DNA of 64,000 bases, taken from Candidatus Amulumruptor caecigallinarius (GTDB lineage Bacteria; Bacteroidota; Bacteroidia; Bacteroidales; Muribaculaceae). Below are positions 1 through 7,560 of the stretch, in pieces. Within the stretch, counting starts at the first letter, position 1, and every line of letters starts with the position of its first letter. The position numbers and the translations under genes were made by a program. A model generated the notes under the pieces. The model did not search any database, was not told the origin of the DNA, and saw nothing but the letters and a program-made list of their open reading frames with translations. The stretch spans positions 269,164 to 333,163 of the forward strand of contig JAMPDP010000001.1 in assembly GCA_023665605.1 (NCBI GenBank). The letters run 5' to 3'.

Positions 1-763
1 CGTAATCGCGGAGGGTGTCGATGGTGATACCGCCTGACGACTCTATCTCTGCACGACCGTTGATGAGCTTCACGGCCTCGCGTGTACGCTCGGGGGTAAA
101 GTTGTCGAGCATTATGCGATCCACATTCAGGGCGAGAGCCTCCTCAATCTCAGGAGTGTTGCGCACCTCCACTTCAATCTTGAGATTCTTCCCCTTCTCG
201 CGGCAATACTCGCGGGCACGGTTCACGGCGTTGGTAATGCCGCCGGCGAAGTCCACGTGGTTATCCTTGATGAGAATCATGTCAAAGAGGCCGATGCGGT
301 GGTTGTGGCCGCCACCTATCTTCACCGCCTCCTTCTCAAGCATACGCATACCCGGGGTGGTCTTGCGAGTGTCGAGCACCTTGGTTTTGAGGCCGCTGAG
401 GCGATCCTGATACTTGGCGGTGGTTGTGGCGATGCCGCTCATGCGCTGCATGATGTTGAGCATGGTGCGCTCCGTCTGGAGCAGCGAGCGCACGGGACCC
501 TCCACGACGAAAGCCACGTCGCCGGGCTTCACGCGCTCCCCGTCGTTGATGAATACCGTCATCTTCAGCGAGGGGTCAAACTTCTCGAACACCTGCCGGG
601 CCACGTCGACACCGGCGAGGACGCCCTCCTCCTTGACGATGAGCTTCTGCCGGCCCATGGCATCGGCAGGGATGGTGGAGAGAGTGGTATGGTCACCATC
701 GCCTACATCCTCGGCGAAAGCGAGCGTCAGGAGGTCATCGACCAGTTCGTCACGAGATTTCAT
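1..763 (-). CDS. nadC: Nicotinate-nucleotide pyrophosphorylase (carboxylating), partial
   Basis: Quinolinate phosphoribosyltransferase, which makes nicotinate mononucleotide from quinolinate and PRPP in de novo NAD synthesis in the cytoplasm. The gene runs off the left edge, so its C-terminal end is missing; about 254 codons are visible. Translation from the ATG at 763 begins MKSRDELVDDLLTLAFAEDV and carries the family signatures LDTRKTTPG, then KIGGGHNHRIGL and LIKDNHVDF, the PRPP and quinolinate binding region. It is divergent from dnaA. A -7 element about 20 bases upstream supports the start. A second NAD gene, nadE, lies far away at 24284. Confidence 0.93.
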   Translation of the reverse strand, partial: MKSRDELVDDLLTLAFAEDVGDGDHTTLSTIPADAMGRQKLIVKEEGVLAGVDVARQVFEKFDPSLKMTVFINDGERVKPGDVAFVVEGPVRSLLQTERTMLNIMQRMSGIATTTAKYQDRLSGLKTKVLDTRKTTPGMRMLEKEAVKIGGGHNHRIGLFDMILIKDNHVDFAGGITNAVNRAREYCREKGKNLKIEVEVRNTPEIEEALALNVDRIMLDNFTPERTREAVKLINGRAEIESSGGITIDTLRDY

Positions 764-1196
764 ATATTAATGTGTTATGATTACCTTTGTGCAAAGGTAG
801 CGATAATCCGCCAAGCGACAAGCGCAATGACAGCCGGCATGCCACGCCCTACGCACGGGAGCCGCCGGGAAGATGTCTATTTGAAAAGATTATAAATAAG
901 CGGATGCGGCGGCGATGTGAAAAAATAGTGGAGAAATGTTAAATGGGCCGTTACCGTGGCTCAAGGAATGAAATAATGCGATGAGCAACATCCACAATAT
1001 CCGACAAATCAGCCCGTTGGCAAAACAGATGCGTAAGAGGCGCATAAGTAACTGACACACAATATAGTTGCACTACCGCTGAAAAATGCAAGAAAAACGG
1101 CGGTTTATTTTCAACATTTTTTTCGCGACTTTTGCAAAGGTTTGTCCGACCCCGCCAATGTAAGCAGACGAGTATCACCGGCAAGCCATTGATGAA
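764..1196. other. nadC-dnaA intergenic region
   Basis: This divergent spacer of about 430 bases holds the nadC promoter at its left end. Near 1131-1141, upstream of dnaA, a GACTTTTGC sequence resembles a -7 element with mismatches to TAnnTTTG. I looked for DnaA boxes (TTATCCACA) and saw only one weak resemblance near 986-995, so an origin is not supported here. A small minus-strand frame across the dnaA promoter has no recognisable protein features. Confidence 0.5.
782..799 (-). promoter_or_regulatory. nadC promoter -7 element inside a palindrome
   Basis: The minus strand reads TACCTTTGC, matching the Bacteroidetes -7 motif TAnnTTTG, about 20 bases before the nadC start. The site is a near-perfect palindrome: TACCTTTG, a two-base centre, then CAAAGGTA. 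The same motif is therefore also presented on the plus strand, towards dnaA. Confidence 0.6.
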
Positions 1197-2594
1197 ATGC
1201 AATCCTCCACGAAACACACACAACTCTGGGCACAGTGTCAGGCCATACTGAAAGACAACCTGCCGGCTGAGCAGTATGACACCTGGTTCAGTCCAGTCCG
1301 GTCAATGAGCTATGAGAATGGCGCGTTGACTATCGACGTGCCCTCACCGTTTTTCGTAGAGCAGATTGAGGAGCGTTTCTTCAAAATTCTGAAGGCTACG
1401 CTGCACAAAGTGTACGGCCCCGGGGTGAAGCTCTTCTACCACTTCGACCAGGTGGCGGATGCTCCTGAGACCGGCGTGAGGATGCGCTCCGAGGAGCCAA
1501 GCCGTGCCGTGGGTCTGCGCAAGGCTCCGCCGGTGCCGGTAAGCCCGTTTGAGCAAGCACCGCTCCCTGACATTGACTCACAGCTTAATCCGCGCTACAC
1601 CTTTGAGAACTATTGCTCCAGCGAGTCCAACAAGGTGGCACGCTCCATCGGCGAGGCAATAGCGTCAAACCCCAAAATCAAGACATTCAACCCCCTGTTT
1701 ATCTTCGGTCCTACGGGTGTGGGCAAGACACACCTGATACAGGCGATAGGCATCCGCATCAAGGAGCGGAACCCCGAGCAGAGGGTGCTCTACATCACGT
1801 CGCGACTGTTTGAGAGCCAGTTTACCACGGCCCTGCAGCGCGGGCGCATCAATGACTTCATCAACTTCTACCAGAGCATCGACACGCTCATCATTGATGA
1901 CATTCAGGACCTGATGGGGAAGGATAAAACTCAGAACACGTTCTTCCACATCTTCAACCACCTGCACCAGAACCAGAAGCAGCTGATTCTCTCCAGCGAC
2001 TGCCGTCCGGCCAACCTTGACGGGATGGAGGCGCGACTGCTCTCACGCTTCAAGTGGGGCATGACGGTGGAGTTGGAGAAACCTGACCTGGAGCTTCGGC
2101 GTGAAGTGCTTGAGAAGAAATCAGAGCAGGATGGTCTGGAAATACCCCGCGAGGTACTTGACTATATCGCCGGTCATGTTACCGAGAGCATCCGTGACCT
2201 TGACGGCATCATCTCATCGCTTATAGGCCACGCCGCCATCCTCAACCGGCCTGTGACCATCGATCTGGCACGTCGCGTGGTGGCCAACGCCGTGCGCGTG
2301 AGCCGGAAGCAGATCAACTTCGAGATGATCACGCAGCAGGTTAGCACCCACTTCAAGATAGAGCCGGATGCCATATTCACCAAGAGCCGCAAGCGTGAGG
2401 TGAGCGACGCACGCCAGATGATAATGTACATGGCCAAGAAGCACGCCGGGATGGCACTGAAGGCCATAGGCACACGCCTATCACGCTCGCATGCCACGGT
2501 GCTCTATGCGTGCCGCAACATCGAGGAGCGTCTGAGCGTGGAGAAGGAGCTTCAGGATACCGTTACAGCCATCGAGTCGACGCTGTTGCAGTGA
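1197..2594 (+). CDS. dnaA: Chromosomal replication initiator protein DnaA
   Basis: Initiator ATPase that binds DnaA boxes and opens the origin. The 465-residue length is normal. The N-terminal domain is followed by a variable linker and an AAA+ domain with Walker A GPTGVGKTH (near residues 170-178) and Walker B LIIDDIQ. The C-terminal domain IV carries the DNA-binding signature RLSRSHATVLYACR. The ATG at 1197 is chosen because an overlapping ATG at 1192 is out of frame. The gene is convergent with the Rel gene, with only 9 bases between the two stop codons, so no dedicated terminator fits between them. Confidence 0.98.
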   Translation: MQSSTKHTQLWAQCQAILKDNLPAEQYDTWFSPVRSMSYENGALTIDVPSPFFVEQIEERFFKILKATLHKVYGPGVKLFYHFDQVADAPETGVRMRSEEPSRAVGLRKAPPVPVSPFEQAPLPDIDSQLNPRYTFENYCSSESNKVARSIGEAIASNPKIKTFNPLFIFGPTGVGKTHLIQAIGIRIKERNPEQRVLYITSRLFESQFTTALQRGRINDFINFYQSIDTLIIDDIQDLMGKDKTQNTFFHIFNHLHQNQKQLILSSDCRPANLDGMEARLLSRFKWGMTVELEKPDLELRREVLEKKSEQDGLEIPREVLDYIAGHVTESIRDLDGIISSLIGHAAILNRPVTIDLARRVVANAVRVSRKQINFEMITQQVSTHFKIEPDAIFTKSRKREVSDARQMIMYMAKKHAGMALKAIGTRLSRSHATVLYACRNIEERLSVEKELQDTVTAIESTLLQ

Positions 2595-2603
2595 CGCACA
2601 CCG

Positions 2604-4844
2604 TCAGGCGTTGCGCCGGACATCCTTTACACCCTTGACGGTTTTGATTTTCTTAATCAACGAGGTAAGGACGCGCGAGTCGGCTATGCCCACTACAAGG
2701 AAGCCCTGAAAGATACCGTCGTGGGCATCAATGGAGATGTTGCGCAGGGTGACACCTTTCTCCTTATTAATCATTGAAGTGATGTTGGTGACAATGCCGA
2801 TGTCATCCTGTCCGATTACGCGGAGTGTGGCGCCAAACGTGCTCCCGCTCCCTTCACCGGCCCAGCGGGTGGTGATGATGCGGTATGGATAGCGTTCACG
2901 CAGATGCAGGGCGTTGGGGCAGTCCGTGCGGTGAACCTTGACGGCACCCTCAGCACTGATGAATCCCACAACGGGGTCGCCGAAAATGGGGTTGCAGCAC
3001 TTGGCGAGACGATAGTTGATGCCGCGCAGATCAGCGCCGCCAATCACCAGCACGTCATCAGGGCGGGAGCCATCACTCTCCTCCGGCTTGGTTTCAGCCA
3101 ACACGAATTCACCGGCAGAGCGGGTCTCGCCGGCGGAGTCGCCTCGGTGAGCCTCAGAGTCATAGGCTGTGATAACCGAGTCGATGTCCAGCTTGTCATC
3201 GGCAATGGCTGCGTAGAACTCAGTGACAGTCTTGTAGCCGAGACGCTTGATCATCCTCATCAGCACGGCCTCGTCGAGCTCGAGCTTGCGGTTCTTGAAG
3301 CGCCGCTGCAGCATCTCGCGGGCAAGCTCGGCATTACGGTTCGCAGCCTCGTTAAGGGTCTGACGTATCTTGTTGCGGGCTTTGGAAGTGACCACGAAGT
3401 TGAGCCAGTCCTGCTTGGGGGCTTGCCCGGGAGCAGTGAGTATCTCCACGGTGTCGCCGCTGGCCAGACGATGGTTGAGCTTGCGCACCTTACCATTAAC
3501 CTTACCCCCGGTGCATCGGCACCCGAGACCGGAGTGGATGTTGAACGCGAAGTCAAGCACGGTGGCTCCCATGGGGAGCTTGTGGATGTCACCCTTGGGC
3601 GTGAATACGAACACCTCCTTGTCATAGAGATCCATGGAGATGTTTTTCATCATCTCCATAGGGCCTGTCTCGGCGCTTTCGAGGATGTCGCGGATGGAAT
3701 TCATCCATGTATCGAGACCCTCCTCGGCCTTCCCGCCCTTGTATTTCCAGTGGGCAGCGAGACCCTTCTCGGCAATGAGATCCATGCGACGGGTGCGTAT
3801 CTGCACCTCCACCCATCGGGCATCCGCACCCTTGACGGTGATGTGCAGGCTTTCGTAGCCGTTGCTTTTGGGTATGGAGAGCCAGTCCTTCAAGCGGCTT
3901 GGATTGGGCTGATACATCTCCGTGACCACTGAGTATGCGAGCCAGCAGTCAGCCTTCTCGCGCCGTAGGGGTGTGTCTATGATGATGCGTATGGCGAAGA
4001 GGTCATAGATATGGTCAAGGTCGTTGTGCTGCTTGCGGAGCTTGTTCCAAATGGAGTAGATGGACTTGGTGCGTCCCTTAATGTCAAACTTGATGCCGGC
4101 CTCCTCAAGCCGCTTCTTCAGCGGGGCGATGAAGTCAGCTATATAGGCATCGCGTACGGCTTTAGTCTCGTTGAGGCGTCGGGCGATGGAGGTGTAAGTG
4201 TCGCGGCGGGTGTATTTGAGCGACATATCCTCAAGCTGCCCCTTGATTGCATACAGCCCCAGGCGATGAGCCAAGGGGGCATAGAGGTAGAGGGCCTCGA
4301 AGGCAATGTCCTGCACACGCTTCTCGTCAGGGTGATGGTTGATGGCCTTCATCAGCTCAAGACGCCCTACTATCATTATGATGATCACGCGGATGTCACG
4401 CGCGAAGGTGAGCAGCAGGTTGCGGTAGTTGTCGCTGGCCACGGCCGCGCCATGGCCATAGAGACTTGTCACCTTGGAGATGCCGCGAATCAGGTTAGCG
4501 ACATCTTCGCCCCACTCCTTCTCAATCTCGTTATCGAACGCGGCATCATCGCCGGGGAGGCGGAGGCTGAAAAGTATCATGGCCACCACCATATTGCGAT
4601 CCGGCGATATGTTCTCGCAGAGCGACAAGGCAGAGGTGAGGTTGCGCATCAAGGGGTGAAAGCCCATGGCCCCTCGTGTCATGGGGCGCTCGGCGGCAAT
4701 GCGGCTGATGGTATCACGCAGTCGGCTCACATCATCAGCCGTGGCAACGTCGGCAGTGGCGCGCAGCACTCGGCGGTAGAGCTCGGGGAGTCGGCTCCGC
4801 TCATCGGCATTGAGTGATATATTGTTGACGGCTTCCTTGGTCAT
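2604..4844 (-). CDS. relA: Rel-type (p)ppGpp synthetase with degenerate hydrolase domain
   Basis: Long RelA/SpoT homologue (746 residues) making the stringent-response alarmone (p)ppGpp. Visible order: a HD-like N-terminal domain, a synthetase domain (GRTKSIYSIW, YDLFAIRIII, IPKSNGYESLH, VEVQIRT, GLAAHWKYK), a TGS domain (VFVFTPKGDIHKLP), a cysteine-containing region (LAKCCNPIFGDPVVG) and a C-terminal ACT domain. The synthetase residues look intact. In the HD domain the usual HDxxED motif is replaced by FSLRLPGDD near residues 92-100, so hydrolase activity is probably lost. It is the last gene of a minus-strand run starting at guaB. A second, SpoT-like enzyme would be expected elsewhere in the genome. 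Confidence 0.93.
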   Translation of the reverse strand: MTKEAVNNISLNADERSRLPELYRRVLRATADVATADDVSRLRDTISRIAAERPMTRGAMGFHPLMRNLTSALSLCENISPDRNMVVAMILFSLRLPGDDAAFDNEIEKEWGEDVANLIRGISKVTSLYGHGAAVASDNYRNLLLTFARDIRVIIIMIVGRLELMKAINHHPDEKRVQDIAFEALYLYAPLAHRLGLYAIKGQLEDMSLKYTRRDTYTSIARRLNETKAVRDAYIADFIAPLKKRLEEAGIKFDIKGRTKSIYSIWNKLRKQHNDLDHIYDLFAIRIIIDTPLRREKADCWLAYSVVTEMYQPNPSRLKDWLSIPKSNGYESLHITVKGADARWVEVQIRTRRMDLIAEKGLAAHWKYKGGKAEEGLDTWMNSIRDILESAETGPMEMMKNISMDLYDKEVFVFTPKGDIHKLPMGATVLDFAFNIHSGLGCRCTGGKVNGKVRKLNHRLASGDTVEILTAPGQAPKQDWLNFVVTSKARNKIRQTLNEAANRNAELAREMLQRRFKNRKLELDEAVLMRMIKRLGYKTVTEFYAAIADDKLDIDSVITAYDSEAHRGDSAGETRSAGEFVLAETKPEESDGSRPDDVLVIGGADLRGINYRLAKCCNPIFGDPVVGFISAEGAVKVHRTDCPNALHLRERYPYRIITTRWAGEGSGSTFGATLRVIGQDDIGIVTNITSMINKEKGVTLRNISIDAHDGIFQGFLVVGIADSRVLTSLIKKIKTVKGVKDVRRNA

Positions 4845-4859
4845 AAACGTGAGTCAGGG

Positions 4860-5474
4860 TTAGGCAGAGGGAAGTTGGAGGTGGTCCATCATGGTGCCGA
4901 AGAAGTTTCGGTCACCCATGTATCGAAATCCCATGCTCTGATATAGAGTCCGGGCGGGAGCATTATCCTTCTCCACAAGCAGTCCGGCAGGCTTACCGGC
5001 TGCTTGGGCGCGGGCGATGGCTCCCCTGAGCAGAGCCTTGGCCACCCCGTTGCCGCGATGTTCGGGCCATACGGCGAGAGTGTCGATGTAATATTCGTCG
5101 GCACCGGTCTCGTCAGGTATTACGTCCGGGAACTGCATACCGAGGCGTGACGTAGCCATGCGGATAAACACTTCGCGAAGGATACGCAGACGGGCGCCAT
5201 CGTAAGCGACTACCACGCCGGCTGAGGAACCGTCGGGGCAGCGAGCTATCAGGGAGTTGAGATATGAATACTGCGTGTCATCACGGGCAGCGAGGGCTGC
5301 AAACATATCTGTAACATCATCGATGGAAGCTCCATATTGGCCGAAGCTCTCCATGCACAATTCGGGTGTCACAGCCATGACGATGGCGCGTGCAATGTCG
5401 CGGGCATCCCCGGGTCCGGCCGGCATAATCTGTACATTCACAGGTGTGATATTGCTGGTGTCCATATCGCTCAT
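4860..5474 (-). CDS. GNAT family N-acetyltransferase
   Basis: Acyl-CoA dependent N-acetyltransferase of unknown substrate. The C-terminal half shows the GNAT core: YYIDTLAVWPEHRGNGVAKALL (strand 4 and the R/Q-x-x-G-x-G/A acetyl-CoA loop, here RGNGVA), then a DNAPARTLYQSMGFRYMG motif typical of the fold's last strand-helix. An open frame extends upstream to 5606, overlapping mutL, but the extension is a low-complexity Pro/Ser stretch. I chose the ATG at 5474 because a TATATTTG promoter element lies at 5483-5490. The ATG at 5465 is an alternative. The gene is 15 bases upstream of the Rel gene and may be co-transcribed with it. Confidence 0.82.
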   Translation of the reverse strand: MSDMDTSNITPVNVQIMPAGPGDARDIARAIVMAVTPELCMESFGQYGASIDDVTDMFAALAARDDTQYSYLNSLIARCPDGSSAGVVVAYDGARLRILREVFIRMATSRLGMQFPDVIPDETGADEYYIDTLAVWPEHRGNGVAKALLRGAIARAQAAGKPAGLLVEKDNAPARTLYQSMGFRYMGDRNFFGTMMDHLQLPSA

Positions 5475-5481
5475 AATCAAT

Positions 5482-5490
5482 GCAAATATA
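5482..5490 (-). promoter_or_regulatory. -7 promoter element for the GNAT gene
   Basis: The minus strand reads TATATTTGC, a full match to TAnnTTTG. Only 8 bases separate its G from the ATG at 5474, which implies a very short or absent 5' leader. Confidence 0.5.
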
Positions 5491-5562
5491 ACGCTTTTTC
5501 CGCCACGGTGTTCACCGAAATTTATTAACTCGTGGAGGGAAGTAGCGTCGGTGGCGGGGTGG

Positions 5563-7560
5563 TTAGGCGAGGAGGTCGGCGAGGAGGTCGGCGGGGAGGG
5601 TGGCAAGGACTTTGCGGCCGTCGGGGAGTAGGGCCGGGGTGGGCAGGCGGAAGAGGTCAGCCAGAAGGTGTTCCATCTCCATCAGGCTCAAGCGGTGACC
5701 GTGGCGGATGGCCCCGGCTCGGGCCATCCCCATAGCGATGGCACTGCGGAGCCCCTCGGCACCGGTGCTGTCAGTATCGGTTATCTCCTCGATGAGGCTG
5801 AGCACGGCGGCAGCTACATTGCTGTCTGCCAGAGGTGCAGGTACGGCTGTGACTTGCCAGGCCCCATCATCGGCGGGAGCCATATCGAAGCCCGCGTGGC
5901 GCAGGTCGGGGAGCACAGAGTCAATCACTGATGTCTGTGCCGGTGAGAGTTCCACGCGCTCCGGGAAGAGGAGAGTCTGCGAGGGGATGTCGGAATTAGA
6001 GAGACGGCGGAGGTGATCGTGATAGAGCACGTTGACGTGTGCACGATGTTGGTCCACCACCATGATGCCGTCGTGTGAGAGGGTTACTATATAGCGACCC
6101 TTCACCTGAAAGGCGCCGGGGACAGCCGTTTCTCCGGCATCAAAACCGGTGATCTCAGCCGGGGCTACCGCAGAATCGCTGAGGTTGTCAGGCAGCATAT
6201 CGAAGCCACCGGACGCCGATTGGGGGGTATCTGCGTCCGGGAGGTCATCAGAGCCGTTGAGGGCACTTGCTCTCATGCCGGCTGTCGAGCCCTCGCCACG
6301 ACGGAAATTGTCGTAGAGCGCTTCCCAGCCGGTGACACTGGCGCCCCCATTGAGGCGGCTTCCGGCGTAGCCACCCGTGCGGGGACGTCCCGAGAAATCG
6401 CCTGAGACAAGCTGCGTGCCACCCTCAGAGGCCGGGTGACAGCTTGAAGCAGAGGTGTCAAAGGGGTTGTAGTTTATATCCACATCCACGCTGTGTTCAG
6501 CCTCACTGTCAGGGTTGAAGGCCGGAATGTCCGGTACATCATTACTCTCGAAGTCTATTGCAGGCACCACATTATATTTGCCCATGGACTCCCTTACGGC
6601 AGCTACGAGAATCTGGCGTATAGCCATCTCATTCTCGAACTTTATCTCGTTCTTGGTAGGATGGATGTTGACATCAATGCTGTCCGGGTCCACCTTGAAA
6701 TCGATGAAGAAGTTGGGCTTGGCATCATGGGCTATAAGGTTGTCATAGCATTGCATCACCGCCTTCTGAAATACCGGGTGGCGCATATTGCGGCCATTGA
6801 CGGTGAGAAACTGGAGTGCCCCCTTTTTGCGGGCTGTCTCGGGTAGGCCGATGTAGCCCTTGATGGTGACGATAGAGGTGTCCGTCTCCACGGGGATAAG
6901 CTGGCTGCCGAGTGTCTTGCCGAACAGGTCTGTGATGCGCTGCTTCACCGAGGTCTTGGCCAGTCGATGAACGGTGACATCGTTGTGAATCAGCGTCAGA
7001 TCCACCTCAGGGTTAACAAGCGCGAGCCGCTCGAACTCTTTGACTACCGCTGAAAACTCCACAGAGTCCTTCTTGAGAAACTTGCGGCGGGCGGGGACGT
7101 TGAAAAAGAGGTTTTTAACCGAGAGGTTGCTACCGGCCGGACATCCGCAGGGTTCCTGCGCGGTGACACGCGAACCGCTGATTTCAAGACGTGTACCCAC
7201 GGCATCAGCCTCACGACGCGTACGCAGTTCCACTTGAGCCACCGCACATATAGAGGCCAGAGCCTCGCCGCGAAATCCCATGGTGTGAAGCGTGAACAGG
7301 TCGGCGGCAGCACGAATCTTGGAAGTGGCGTGGCGCTCGAAAGCCAAGCGCGCGTCAGTGTCGCTCATGCCGCAGCCGTCATCCACCACCTGAATCAGCG
7401 TACGACCGGCATCCTTTATGACGATGGTGATATGCTTGGCGCCGGCATCCACAGCGTTCTCCACCAGCTCCTTTACCACCGAAGCGGGTTGCTGGATCAC
7501 TTCACCGGCAGCAATCTGGTTAGCCACCGAGTCAGGCAGAAGGTGTATAACGTCACTCAT
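5563..7560 (-). CDS. mutL: DNA mismatch repair protein MutL
   Basis: GHKL ATPase that couples MutS mismatch recognition to downstream repair. N-terminal motifs are clear: VKELVENAVDAGA, DDGCGM, ATSKI and GFRGEALASI. The C-terminal dimerisation domain begins near residue 490. Where endonuclease-type MutL proteins have DQHAxxExxxxE, this one has DQHRAHVNVLYHD at about residue 503, and a PDGRKV sequence sits near residue 646 where those proteins have CPHGRP. The nicking activity is therefore probably absent. Its start overlaps the end of the OstA-like gene by 8 bases, so the two are likely co-transcribed. The last codons are built on repeated ctcgccgac-like units. Confidence 0.96.
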   Translation of the reverse strand: MSDVIHLLPDSVANQIAAGEVIQQPASVVKELVENAVDAGAKHITIVIKDAGRTLIQVVDDGCGMSDTDARLAFERHATSKIRAAADLFTLHTMGFRGEALASICAVAQVELRTRREADAVGTRLEISGSRVTAQEPCGCPAGSNLSVKNLFFNVPARRKFLKKDSVEFSAVVKEFERLALVNPEVDLTLIHNDVTVHRLAKTSVKQRITDLFGKTLGSQLIPVETDTSIVTIKGYIGLPETARKKGALQFLTVNGRNMRHPVFQKAVMQCYDNLIAHDAKPNFFIDFKVDPDSIDVNIHPTKNEIKFENEMAIRQILVAAVRESMGKYNVVPAIDFESNDVPDIPAFNPDSEAEHSVDVDINYNPFDTSASSCHPASEGGTQLVSGDFSGRPRTGGYAGSRLNGGASVTGWEALYDNFRRGEGSTAGMRASALNGSDDLPDADTPQSASGGFDMLPDNLSDSAVAPAEITGFDAGETAVPGAFQVKGRYIVTLSHDGIMVVDQHRAHVNVLYHDHLRRLSNSDIPSQTLLFPERVELSPAQTSVIDSVLPDLRHAGFDMAPADDGAWQVTAVPAPLADSNVAAAVLSLIEEITDTDSTGAEGLRSAIAMGMARAGAIRHGHRLSLMEMEHLLADLFRLPTPALLPDGRKVLATLPADLLADLLA

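Noticed and set aside
764-1196. Replication origin next to dnaA
   Set aside because: Only one weak match to a DnaA box, no cluster of boxes and no clear unwinding element visible, so an origin is not supported by eye.
951-1223. Small minus-strand frame across the dnaA promoter
   Set aside because: Overlaps the dnaA start and upstream region, with no protein-family features.
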